Below, in pieces: positions 42,991 through 51,662 of a stretch of DNA of 64,000 nt. The stretch's first letter is position 1. Every line of letters starts with the position of its first letter. The stretch is from Vibrio gazogenes (GTDB lineage: Bacteria > Pseudomonadota > Gammaproteobacteria > Enterobacterales > Vibrionaceae), in contig NZ_CP018835.1 of assembly GCF_002196515.1 (NCBI RefSeq), positions 2,108,001-2,172,000 of the forward strand. Reading direction: 5' to 3'. The notes under the pieces were generated by a model that saw only the letters and a program-made list of their open reading frames with translations, did no database searches and had not been told where the DNA came from. The position numbers were made by a program, and so were the translations under genes.

Positions 42991-44103
42991 TTATTCCTGA
43001 TAGTAATGTAGCAGATTTTGAGTATGTGTCTGTATTGAAAACTCTTTACATGCTCTCATTCTGGCCGATATTGCATTATTTTTGGCCTCTTCATAATGCT
43101 CATAGCTGTTCAGAATCGCTTCTGCGATGGATGTATCATTGGTTGGGGTACAATATTGAGCGTAATTTTCCAGTATTTCCGGAAGAGCGCCGGTATTGGC
43201 TGCCACTATAGGACGCTGCGCTGCCATGGTCTCGATGGCCGTTAAGCCGAATGCTTCATTGGCATAAGGCAGGCACACGATATCCATGATGGATAACAGT
43301 TTATGGGTGTCCTGACGAAATCCGGTGAAGATGACATGGTCGCTTAAATCTAAAGATTGAATGGTTTGCCTGACTTGAGCAAGATAAGCTAAATCGCATC
43401 CTTGTGAAGCGTCCAATCCGCCAACGATAACCAGTTTACTCAGAGGAAGGCTTTGCTGAACGCGCGCAAAAGCTTTAACGAGTTCTATTTGTCCTTTTCC
43501 TGGGCTAATACGCCCGAGAGTCCCGATCACAAAATCTTTCTCCGAGAGTGAAATTGATTGTTTGAGTATTGCGATTTCGTCGGGAAGCAACTCTGTTTTG
43601 TCAGGAATCTCTGTCCCTAACCACAGTCGTGTTATTTTCTCTGGTGAAATCGGAAGCGAGTTAAGATTTCTCCGGTATGTTTCATCACTGATCGACAAAA
43701 CTTGATCAACCTGTTGGTATACCCAACTGTGGAAGAGATCTTTTTTACTTCTGGTGACCCCCATATGTTCAGTGAATATGATTTTCACTGAAACAAATTG
43801 TTTAATCAGCGCTGCAACTAAGAGATCTCCGGATTTATGACAGTGAATAACATTGATTTGATGTTGTTTGACCCATTGAATGAGAGAGAATAGTTTGACA
43901 CTGAGCAATTGAGATTTGCTTCTCGCAGTATATAAGGGAAATTGATTTTCTCTCATTCCTGACTCAACCTGTGTGTTAGCCAGACATAAACCGAATATCT
44001 GATAGCCTGCGGAGAGGAACTGTTGACCCATTCTGATTGGGTACATTTCCAAGCCCCCCCATCCTTTTGACAGGCATATATGTAATATTACGGGATGTCT
44101 CAC
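42991..44103 (-). CDS. GT4-family glycosyltransferase
   Basis: 370 residues, GT-B fold. N-terminal 'HICLSKGWGGLEMYPIRMG' (about 8-26) binds the acceptor. C-terminal 'VIGTLGRISPGKGQIELVKA' (about 193-212) and 'CLPYANEAFGLTAIETMAAQRPIVAANTGALPE' (read in parts, about 279-311, with the E-x7-E retaining motif) are classical GT4. It is upstream of waaF on the same strand. Probably an LPS-core hexose transferase; the sugar is unknown. Confidence 0.85.
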   Translation of the reverse strand: MRHPVILHICLSKGWGGLEMYPIRMGQQFLSAGYQIFGLCLANTQVESGMRENQFPLYTARSKSQLLSVKLFSLIQWVKQHQINVIHCHKSGDLLVAALIKQFVSVKIIFTEHMGVTRSKKDLFHSWVYQQVDQVLSISDETYRRNLNSLPISPEKITRLWLGTEIPDKTELLPDEIAILKQSISLSEKDFVIGTLGRISPGKGQIELVKAFARVQQSLPLSKLVIVGGLDASQGCDLAYLAQVRQTIQSLDLSDHVIFTGFRQDTHKLLSIMDIVCLPYANEAFGLTAIETMAAQRPIVAANTGALPEILENYAQYCTPTNDTSIAEAILNSYEHYEEAKNNAISARMRACKEFSIQTHTQNLLHYYQE

Positions 44104-44222
44104 TATTCTCTCCTATTGATAAAAGTGATATATACATTCTACAACATTCGGAGAAAACAGGTTAATTGATTGAGAAAAAAGAGTTCTGAATGTTTTATCA
44201 AAACTCTTTTTATAAGGTGTGA

Positions 44223-44656
44223 TTAATCGGAACCGAATAGATCTCGAGTATAGGCTTTTTCTGCAACTTCTGACAATTCATCTGACATCCGATTTGAAAT
44301 AATGACATCGGCCATCTGTTTAAATTCATCCAGATCACGTATCACTCGGGAATTAAAGAACTGATCTTCTTTCATTGCGGGTTCGTAAATGACGATTTCT
44401 AATCCTTTGGCTTTCAGGCGTTTCATGATGCCCTGAACGGATGATGCCCGGAAGTTATCCGAACCGGATTTCATACTTAGTCGATAAATGCCGACAGTTT
44501 ATGGCTTCTTCTTCAGAATGCTTTCTGCAATGAAGTCTTTACGGGTTCTGTTCGCATCGATAATCGCGACAATAATATTATTAGGATATGGTACTGGGTA
44601 AGCAGGATGACATTCAACAACCCGGCATCCCCAGTTCCTGCAACAGCAATTTTTAT
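44223..44656 (-). pseudogene. ugd: ugd (UDP-glucose 6-dehydrogenase) remnant with internal deletion
   Basis: Minus strand. An N-terminal piece near 44656-44595 reads 'KIAVAGTGDAGLLNVILL' (Ugd Rossmann start; the start codon is now ATA). After a frame change it joins the C-terminal third: 'DANRTRKDFIAESILKKKP', then an in-frame TAA in place of a Lys codon, '[20 protein letters not shown]' and on to the normal end 'TRDLFGSD'. About two thirds of the enzyme is deleted, including the catalytic Cys region. An intact Ugd would make UDP-glucuronate for capsule or core, so its loss suggests that sugar was dropped, or supplied elsewhere. The intact-looking 83-codon C-terminal frame (44223-44474) is not a functional gene. 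Confidence 0.85.
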
Positions 44657-44742
44657 AACGACTCCCAACCTAACGTATTCAAAATGAGACACTTGGTTTT
44701 GGTTATCATACAAGCCTGTCTCTGATTGGGAATGGCTAAACG

Positions 44743-45684
44743 TTATCGATTAATAATGTGTAAATATTCTGAAACACCTTCAGCAACGGTTTTGAACACA
44801 ATGTCACATCCTGCTGACCGTAGCTTGGTCAAATCGGCTTGGGTAAACTCTTGATAAGCGCCTTTCAGGTGTTCAGGAAACGGAATGGTTTCGACACGAC
44901 CACGACCATGGTGGTTAATGACAGCTTTGGCAACTTCTTCAAATGACTCGGCTTTGCCTGTCCCACAGTTGAAAATTCCGGAAATCCCATGTTCCCAGAA
45001 CCATAAATTCACCTGGCATACATCACCGACATACACAAAATCACGGATAAAATGGTGACTACCTTCAAATAGCTTGGGATTTTCTCCGGCTTTCATCTGG
45101 TTGTTGAGGTGAAAAGCAACAGATGCCATTGAGCCTTTATGATCTTCTCGAGGGCCATAAACATTGAAGTAGCGGAACCCCGTAATTTGTGAAAGCTGTT
45201 CACCATTTGCTTCTGCATCTTCCCAGAGACGGCGAACATAGTTATCAAACTGTTGTTTGGAGTAACCATATACATTCAATGCACCTTCGTACTCAGGTGA
45301 TTCAATGAACGTTTTGGTTTCGCCGTAAGTGGCTGCAGACGAAGCATAGAGAAAGGGAATCTCTCTGTCTAAACAGTAATGGAGCAGCTCTTTTGAATAC
45401 TCATAGTTATTGAGCATCATGTATTTGCCATCCCACTCAGTTGTTGCTGAGCAAGCGCCTTCGTGAAAAACCGCTTCAATCGGGCCGAAATCATCACCAG
45501 CCATAATCTGTGCTAAAAAGTCATCACGATCCATGTAGTCGGCTATGCTTAGGTCAACGAGGTTTTTGAACTTTTTGCCGTTTTTGAGATGGTCAACGAC
45601 AAGGATATCGTCAAATCCTTTGTCATTGAGGGCTTTTACGATATTGCTGCCAATCATGCCAGCGCCGCCGGTTACGATGATCAT
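44743..45684 (-). CDS. hldD: ADP-L-glycero-D-manno-heptose 6-epimerase
   Basis: 313 residues, full length. Short-chain dehydrogenase fold: '[18 protein letters not shown]' (2-19), '[19 protein letters not shown]' (about 73-91), catalytic Y-x3-K 'YGYSKQQFD' and '[20 protein letters not shown]' are HldD-specific. It makes the L-glycero-D-manno-heptose donor used by the GT9 heptosyltransferases in this locus. It stands alone here, flanked by relics of ugd and rmlB. Confidence 0.97.
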   Translation of the reverse strand: MIIVTGGAGMIGSNIVKALNDKGFDDILVVDHLKNGKKFKNLVDLSIADYMDRDDFLAQIMAGDDFGPIEAVFHEGACSATTEWDGKYMMLNNYEYSKELLHYCLDREIPFLYASSAATYGETKTFIESPEYEGALNVYGYSKQQFDNYVRRLWEDAEANGEQLSQITGFRYFNVYGPREDHKGSMASVAFHLNNQMKAGENPKLFEGSHHFIRDFVYVGDVCQVNLWFWEHGISGIFNCGTGKAESFEEVAKAVINHHGRGRVETIPFPEHLKGAYQEFTQADLTKLRSAGCDIVFKTVAEGVSEYLHIINR

Positions 45685-45911
45685 AGGTTTTCCTGTGAAA
45701 AGTATGCATGTGTATAATTGTCGCCCATTATAGCGAGTTGGTATGGTGATGTAATCACAAAATCAGGGTTAAGCATGGGTTAACCTCGCCTCAAGTTAAA
45801 GATACATGTATTACCTACCAAATATTGTTCCTCAGCAGATAAGCATTTGAGAGCTTTACCCAGAGGTAGTCGCCTATATACGATTCATACAGTGAGTTAG
45901 GAAGTTATTGA

Positions 45912-46104
45912 ATGAAAATTTTGGTCGCTGACGGCTCAGGGTTCATTAGCTCCGAGATTGTTCGTGATATGATTCGAGATATAACGATGATATTGTTAAT
46001 GTTGATAAATTAACTTATGCAGAAAACTTGGAATCGTTATCTATGACGTCACGACAAGCCCACGTTATTCATTTGAGAAAGTTGATATTTGTGATCGTTT
46101 GGCA
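45912..46104 (+). pseudogene. rmlB (dTDP-glucose 4,6-dehydratase) remnant
   Basis: From the ATG at 45912 the translation 'MKILVADGSGFISSEIVRDM' matches the Rossmann start of RmlB/RffG (MKILVTGGAGFIGS-type). After a frame change, 'VNVDKLTYAENLESL' and then 'RYSFEKVDICDR' follow, both characteristic of RmlB. Similarity ends near 46104, and the rest of the gene is absent. It indicates that a dTDP-sugar (rhamnose-type) pathway was once encoded here. The remaining gap (45685-45911, 46105-46238) shows no other gene. Confidence 0.75.
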
Positions 46105-46238
46105 CTTAATTGAATCGCCACTGATTTCCTTAAAGTTGGATATTTGATCTTAGCGCGAACTGAGACTGATTAGTATGTGGGGTTGTAATGTGCTTATCTA
46201 TTTTCTTAGATGACCACTGAGTTAATTATTTGGTTTGT

Positions 46239-46997
46239 CTATTTTGAAAAATATTTTTGAATAAAATAATAAATAAAACTTTTGAAATAATATACTGAAT
46301 TTATAGAGAATAATTTCCTGTTTGCAAATGCTGCATCATGAATAGCATAAAATTCAGGATGATAGTGGACATGATAGCCTTTCTTCTTCGCTCTAAGACA
46401 TATATCTACATCTTCAAAATACATAAAATAACTTTCATTAAATCCATTGAGTTCCTTGTAGATATCCGTTTTAAACATTAGAAAAGAGCCTGCCGCCCAG
46501 TCAATGATAGTCGTGTTTTTGATTTTATTCTTATCATAATAATCTGTTCTTTTTATACCTAGGATCGTTTTAATCGGATTTAAAAGAGAGGGAAATCGTC
46601 TAATTGAATTATCAAATTCTGTCATCTCTTTATCACGGTATAAATTGATTGTTGAAATTTCAAAGTTATTTTTTTTTGCTTCTATTAACAGTTTGTTAAT
46701 TGTATCTAGATTAACTGTTACATCAGGATTAAGAACAAGGAAAAAATCATTATGTGTCATACCTAAATGTGTTTCAGCATAATGAAATATCTCATTATTA
46801 TTTTCTCCAAACCCTTTCCTTTCTGCTCCTTGGAGTAAGTAAATATTAGATTCTTTACAATAAGTCTTCAAGATTTCTGTTGCTTGAGTATTCGATTTGA
46901 TAATGACTTTATATTCTGTAGCTAGTTTTCTCAGTGTTTCGTTATTTGCAATGAGAGTATCATGATTATGACTGACAACCGAAATAAATAAAGACAT
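46239..46997 (-). CDS. GT2-family glycosyltransferase (rhamnosyltransferase-like)
   Basis: 252 residues. 'SLFISVVSHNHDTLI' (1-15), 'NNEIFHYAETHLGMTHNDFFLVLNPDV' (about 67-93, read in parts, D-V as the metal site) and 'GFNESYFMYFEDVDICLRAKKKGY' (about 190-213) are typical of GT2 rhamnosyltransferase-like proteins of O-antigen clusters. AT-rich like the nearby O-antigen genes. It ends the minus-strand run that starts with the WbpM-like gene (2-bp gap) and likely adds an O-unit sugar. Confidence 0.8.
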   Translation of the reverse strand: MSLFISVVSHNHDTLIANNETLRKLATEYKVIIKSNTQATEILKTYCKESNIYLLQGAERKGFGENNNEIFHYAETHLGMTHNDFFLVLNPDVTVNLDTINKLLIEAKKNNFEISTINLYRDKEMTEFDNSIRRFPSLLNPIKTILGIKRTDYYDKNKIKNTTIIDWAAGSFLMFKTDIYKELNGFNESYFMYFEDVDICLRAKKKGYHVHYHPEFYAIHDAAFANRKLFSINSVYYFKSFIYYFIQKYFSK

Positions 46998-46999
46998 AG

Positions 47000-48898
47000 C
47001 TAAAGATCTTCTTGCTTGGGATTATATCCGGTAGGCGAATCAAGTAAAATTTGCTTGATGCAGTCTACATTAAAATCATGACAACATATATCCAGTTGAT
47101 TTAGAAGTATTTCCATTTCTTCCCACGAAAGTTTGTCTTCAGACGCAGTCATGATCTTTTGATGGCTCGTCCCTTCGACATTTTCCCCAATCAATAGTTC
47201 TTCATATAATTTCTCACCGGGACGTAACCCTGTAAAACGGATTTCGATATCCCCTTCATCTACTTTTCCGTCGTAGTATTCTTTCATACCCATTAAGTGA
47301 ATCATCCGTTTTGCCAGATCTAGTATTTTTACTGGATCTCCCATGTCTAACACAAATACCTGACCGTTATGTCCCATGGCTCCTGCTTGAATGACGAGCT
47401 GTGCGGCTTCAGGGATTAGCATAAAATAACGAATGATATCTGGATGCGTAACGGTGACTGGGCCCCCTTGACGAATTTGCTTTTTAAACAATGGGACGAC
47501 AGATCCTGAAGAGCCCAATACATTGCCAAACCGAACCATTGTAAATGTTGTGTCCGTCTCTTTATCGGTAAGTGCCTGAAGTACAAGCTCGGCCATTCGT
47601 TTGCTCGCTCCCATGACATTGGTCGGGCGAACAGCTTTGTCTGTCGATATCAGTGTGAAGTTTTTGACGCCAGCCTGAATGGCCGCATTGGCACAGGATA
47701 ATGTTCCGAAGACATTGTTACGGATTCCTTCGACAATATTGTCTTCAACGAGCGGGACATGCTTATAGGCCGCAGCATGATAAACCGTTTCTACGTTGTG
47801 AGCCTGCATCAGCTTGAGAACACGGTTTTCTCTCTGTACGGAGCCAAGAGCCGTAATGATGGTTGTTTGTAAATGATTTCGGGTCTTTATCGATTGAAGC
47901 TCTTGATCAATCTTATATAAGTTATACTCATTAAGTTCGAATAAGACGAGTGTTGTTGGACTTTGTGACAGTATTTGTCGGCAAAGCTCTGAACCTATAG
48001 ACCCACCCGCGCCCGTGACCATAACACTTTTATCTGTGATATTTTTCGATAATAAAGTCGCAACGGGATCAACCGGTGCCCGACCGAGTAGATCGAACAG
48101 ATCCAGATCTCTGACATCGGTAGCTCTTGCTTTACCAGTGGCTATATCTTCCACACTGGGAACGGATTGTACTTCTATCGGCCAGTGAGAGAGTTTTTCA
48201 AGTAATCGCAGCCGTTCACCTTTGCTGATGTTATTGATAGCAAGTAGCAATTTCACTGGTTGATAGAGAGATTTTAGTTGTTCGAATTCATCACTGTTAT
48301 GGACTCGGATACCAAACATAATCTGTCCGGTTTTGGTTGGATCATCATCGAGCAGAATCACCGGATGATATTCATCACCCTGTATGAGCGCATAGGTCAG
48401 ATCTCGGCCAGTTGCGCCAGCTCCGTATATGAATACATTGGGTTTATGGCGTTTGTAATCGTAGTAATAAATTGTCCGAATTAGGATTCGAGGCCCGCCC
48501 AGAGTCAGAATCGCCAAACCAGCGTAGATAAATGGAACGCTTCTGGGAATAAATGCCTGAAAGAAAAAACCACTGAGTGCAAGTGTTAAAGAGGATAGAA
48601 AAACCGCTAAGAATATATGCCCGATTGCGGGGAGCATCATATAACGAAGTACAGCGCGATACATGCCGAACCGCACAAAAGTTATCAGTGTTACCAAAAC
48701 TGTTGCTAAAACACAAAACCCTTCTCTATATCCTAGGATGAAATGGAAACCATCAAGACGGAGAACCATTGCAAAGACTAACGATGTCAGGACGGCAAGG
48801 ATATCATAACCAATTGTAATGAAACGTTTATTGCGACGTCGGGTTCGGAAAAGTAGTTGAATCGGAGTAAACATTGCTTTATGCCCAATTGATCTCAC
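47000..48898 (-). CDS. WbpM/PglF-type membrane nucleotide-sugar 4,6-dehydratase
   Basis: 632 residues, usual length for the family. The N-terminal part has about four transmembrane segments (about 27-145), then a CoA-binding-like Rossmann region ('NVFIYGAGATGRDLTYAL', about 154-171), then the catalytic SDR domain: 'SVMVTGAGGSIGSELCRQIL' (about 291-310), 'AAYKHVPLVEDN' and 'STDKAVRPTNVMGASKRMAE' (about 419-438). It makes UDP-4-keto-6-deoxy-GlcNAc, precursor of QuiNAc/FucNAc or bacillosamine. Across a divergent gap are a reductase/epimerase and a phosphoglycosyl transferase, completing a wbpV-wbpL-wbpM-like module. Confidence 0.88.
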   Translation of the reverse strand: MRSIGHKAMFTPIQLLFRTRRRNKRFITIGYDILAVLTSLVFAMVLRLDGFHFILGYREGFCVLATVLVTLITFVRFGMYRAVLRYMMLPAIGHIFLAVFLSSLTLALSGFFFQAFIPRSVPFIYAGLAILTLGGPRILIRTIYYYDYKRHKPNVFIYGAGATGRDLTYALIQGDEYHPVILLDDDPTKTGQIMFGIRVHNSDEFEQLKSLYQPVKLLLAINNISKGERLRLLEKLSHWPIEVQSVPSVEDIATGKARATDVRDLDLFDLLGRAPVDPVATLLSKNITDKSVMVTGAGGSIGSELCRQILSQSPTTLVLFELNEYNLYKIDQELQSIKTRNHLQTTIITALGSVQRENRVLKLMQAHNVETVYHAAAYKHVPLVEDNIVEGIRNNVFGTLSCANAAIQAGVKNFTLISTDKAVRPTNVMGASKRMAELVLQALTDKETDTTFTMVRFGNVLGSSGSVVPLFKKQIRQGGPVTVTHPDIIRYFMLIPEAAQLVIQAGAMGHNGQVFVLDMGDPVKILDLAKRMIHLMGMKEYYDGKVDEGDIEIRFTGLRPGEKLYEELLIGENVEGTSHQKIMTASEDKLSWEEMEILLNQLDICCHDFNVDCIKQILLDSPTGYNPKQEDL

Positions 48899-49070
48899 AG
48901 AGATATGAAAGGTTGATGTCTTATTATCGGTTATATATTTTTGTTCTTGAGCACCGATGGTCTAGTTTAAGTCTTACACTTCATCTGAATCAATTGTAAA
49001 CTTCGGATTATTGTAAGTAATCGATATTGTTAGGTCGCTTTTTGAGCATCTATATATTGTAGGGTATCGC

Positions 49071-50021
49071 GTGAAAATCTTTGTTACTGGTAGCTCTGGT
49101 TTTGTTGGAAGACGTGTCACACAAATGGCTCATGCTCAAGGGTGGGATGTGTTAACGCACGGCAGAACTGCAAATCATGTGCAGCAACCGTCAATAGTTT
49201 GTTCACTAGGATCAGAGACTGATTGGAGTCCGGTTCTTGATGGTGTTGATTGTGTGGTGCACTGTGCTGCCAGAGTGCATCAAATGCATGAATCTCCCGA
49301 AGAAGCGCAACATGCTTATCATGATGCCAATGTGCTGGGGACACTTAATCTGGCCCGTCAGGCTGCAAAGGCGGGTGTAAAGCGGTTGGTATTTATTAGT
49401 TCAATTAAGGTCAACGGTGAGTGGACGAAAGAAGGGCACCCTTTTTTACCGATATTAGATGGGAAGCCTGAAGACCCCTACGGTATCAGTAAATATCAGG
49501 CCGAAGTCGGTTTATGGCAGTTAGCCGATGAAACCGGACTGGAAGTCGTTGTGATTCGTCCGCCACTGGTTTACGGGCCTGGGGTCAAAGCCAATTTTTT
49601 AGCGATGATGAATTGGGTCGAGAAAGCGATACCACTCCCGTTCGGGGGGATTGCAGCACAAAGAAGCTTGGTTTATCTCGATAATCTGGCTGATCTCATC
49701 ATCACGTGTTGTACGCATCAGGCTGCGACAGGGCGTACCTTTCTTGTTTCTGATGACCACGATATCGCCATTTCCCAGCTCTTACGTCTTCTCGCGAAAG
49801 TCATGAATGTGCCGTCCCGGCTAATACCGATTCCCCCTCAGTTTTTGTTGTGGGGACTATCATTATTCGGGAAACGGGCAGTGGGTCAACGGTTATGTTA
49901 TCCTTTGCAACTTGATATTTGTGCAACCAAAGAGACGTTGGGTTGGGCGCCGCCAGTCTCGCTGGAAGACGGTCTTAAACAAACGGTTCTGGCATATCAA
50001 CAGCAGAAAGAGCAACAATGA
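49071..50021 (+). CDS. NAD-dependent epimerase/reductase (WbpV-like)
   Basis: 316 residues, extended SDR: 'KIFVTGSSGFVGRRVTQM' (2-19), 'VVHCAARVHQMHESPEE' (about 62-78), catalytic 'DPYGISKYQAE' (Y-x3-K) and 'VVIRPPLVYGPGVKANFLAM'. This form is typical of UDP-4-keto-6-deoxy-HexNAc reductases/epimerases (WbpV/Gne-like) paired with WbpM-type dehydratases, which lies just upstream on the other strand. Probable product UDP-QuiNAc or UDP-FucNAc. Overlaps the next gene by 4 bp (ATGA). Confidence 0.82.
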   Translation: MKIFVTGSSGFVGRRVTQMAHAQGWDVLTHGRTANHVQQPSIVCSLGSETDWSPVLDGVDCVVHCAARVHQMHESPEEAQHAYHDANVLGTLNLARQAAKAGVKRLVFISSIKVNGEWTKEGHPFLPILDGKPEDPYGISKYQAEVGLWQLADETGLEVVVIRPPLVYGPGVKANFLAMMNWVEKAIPLPFGGIAAQRSLVYLDNLADLIITCCTHQAATGRTFLVSDDHDIAISQLLRLLAKVMNVPSRLIPIPPQFLLWGLSLFGKRAVGQRLCYPLQLDICATKETLGWAPPVSLEDGLKQTVLAYQQQKEQQ

Positions 50022-50563
50022 TTAGATTACTAGATTTTATTTTTGCACTACTTGGGCTTGCGATTCTGTGGCCAGTCATGTTGTGTGTTTGTATTGCGGG
50101 ATATTTTGATACCAAGAGTCCGATTTTTACCCAAACTCGGGTTGGTCGGTATCAAAAGCCATTTACACTGATTAAGTTTAGGACCATGCCGCCTGATACT
50201 CAGTCTGTTGCGACACATCTGGTCGGTTCCGCTTCGGTAACAAAGTTCGGTTCATTTTTAAGAAAAACCAAGATCGACGAGTTACCGCAGCTCATCAATG
50301 TGCTGAAAGGGGAGATGAGTTTGGTCGGTCCAAGACCTTGCTTGTTTAATCAGACTCAACTGATTGAAGCAAGGGAAAATCGGGGTGTGTTTAATGTGCT
50401 TCCTGGCATTACCGGATTAGCGCAAGTCAATGAGGTTGACATGTCTACACCTGAATTGCTGGCTGAGATGGACCAGAACATGATTCAGACCATGAATATC
50501 CGGCACTATTTCTTATACATTATCCAGACAGTTTCTGGTAAAGGAAGCGGGGATAGGGTCTGA
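50018..50563 (+). CDS. Undecaprenyl-phosphate sugar phosphotransferase (monotopic PGT)
   Basis: 181 residues, a small phosphoglycosyl transferase core: re-entrant hydrophobic helix (about 4-30, 'LLDFIFALLGLAILWPVMLC'), then 'SPIFTQTRVGRYQKPFTLIK' and 'FRTMPPDTQ', the catalytic-type 'KTKIDELPQLINVLKGEMSL' followed by 'VGPRP', and 'LPGITGLAQVNEVD'. It transfers a sugar-1-phosphate to undecaprenyl phosphate to start O-unit assembly on the inner membrane. Overlap with the upstream epimerase suggests it uses that sugar. It is PglC-sized, lacking the long membrane domain of WcaJ/WbpL-type enzymes. Confidence 0.88.
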   Translation: MIRLLDFIFALLGLAILWPVMLCVCIAGYFDTKSPIFTQTRVGRYQKPFTLIKFRTMPPDTQSVATHLVGSASVTKFGSFLRKTKIDELPQLINVLKGEMSLVGPRPCLFNQTQLIEARENRGVFNVLPGITGLAQVNEVDMSTPELLAEMDQNMIQTMNIRHYFLYIIQTVSGKGSGDRV

Positions 50564-50609
50564 GGAGCCTCTTCCCGTGATAACACGCTTCAACGACAAC
50601 GTCCTGCCA

Positions 50610-51578
50610 TTACAGTGACTGATAATACTGGGTCAGCGCATCAATAAAGTGAGATTTTTGGTCGCAGGGCAGGGCATTGATACCGGCTGCGGCTTTGCGT
50701 CCGCCGCCTGTTGCAAACAAACTACACACATCATCAGCACCGGTCCGGTTTTTTAAAGGTGCCCGAACACTGACGGTATAATCCTGCTGGTTTTCATTGA
50801 GGGTTAATACTGCGTGTGCCAGCTCGGGGCGCTGATTTGCCAATTCATTGCCAAACACGCCACTAATCCGTCGTGCCCAAGCTGCACTGGGAAGTTCAAA
50901 GATTCGACATGACTGATTTTCAGTTAATGGGATGAGACGCGTCACCTGAGCATAGTCATCCGCATAGCCTTGCTGCAAGAGATAATAAGGAGATTCCGGA
51001 TCTTCTCTTAGCATGAACGGGCTGGGATAGTTGAGCAGTTGTTGAAAAAGCTCTGCTGGTGGCATATGAAGATCATCTAAGGTTGCACCATAACCGTTGT
51101 AGTTGATTAATGTCCCGAGTTCACAGAGAAAATCGGTATCTTCCGGTGATAACCCTTCACGATTTGCGATTGATCGAGCGTGGTGATGAAGATTGTCACC
51201 GAAAGCCCCGGCAATTGCCCAATGAACAAATTTTCCTTTGAGTTGTTGATTAATGAGCAAGCTGGTACACGTTTCAGCATCTAAATTGATCAGTGTTTCC
51301 AGATATTCTGAATCAGGGATAGTACCGCTTTGGTGATGGTCACAGTAGAAAACAGGGATGCGTTGTGTGAGAAGTTGTTGTAATGGCTCAATGTTCTTCA
51401 TCATTGAGATATCGAGTACGGTCACCGAAGTGGCATCTCTTCGTGTGACGACTTGTTCTAACAGTTTGATATCTCTCTTAACACCAGTAATCAACCGATG
51501 TTCTTTTGGTGTACTCAGACGCAATTGCAGCAACGCAATAATACCATCCGCATCACCGTTAAATACGTCATAGTGCAT
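50610..51578 (-). CDS. DHH-family phosphoesterase
   Basis: 322 residues from the Met at 51578 ('MHYDVFNGDADGIIALLQL'), where the D-x-D-A/G-D motif expected at a DHH N-terminus begins; a longer in-frame start at 51608 adds ten residues. 'PVFYCDHHQSG' (about 74-84) is the DHH motif, and the DHHA1-type C-terminus contains 'ATGGGRKAAAGINAL' (G-G-G-x-x-x-A-G). These enzymes hydrolyse phosphodiesters such as nanoRNA or cyclic dinucleotides; the substrate here is unknown. Convergent with the sugar transferase. Confidence 0.85.
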   Translation of the reverse strand: MHYDVFNGDADGIIALLQLRLSTPKEHRLITGVKRDIKLLEQVVTRRDATSVTVLDISMMKNIEPLQQLLTQRIPVFYCDHHQSGTIPDSEYLETLINLDAETCTSLLINQQLKGKFVHWAIAGAFGDNLHHHARSIANREGLSPEDTDFLCELGTLINYNGYGATLDDLHMPPAELFQQLLNYPSPFMLREDPESPYYLLQQGYADDYAQVTRLIPLTENQSCRIFELPSAAWARRISGVFGNELANQRPELAHAVLTLNENQQDYTVSVRAPLKNRTGADDVCSLFATGGGRKAAAGINALPCDQKSHFIDALTQYYQSL

Positions 51579-51662
51579 GCCGTTTTTCTCCTCTGCGACA
51601 GTATACAAGATGTATGATACTTACCCCGTTATCAACGAGATAGGTATCATAATGCATTGTGT

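Noticed and set aside
44513..44713. 66-codon ORF upstream of the ugd C-terminal fragment
   Set aside because: Its middle is the Ugd N-terminus and the rest is out-of-frame Ugd sequence, so it is part of the pseudogene.
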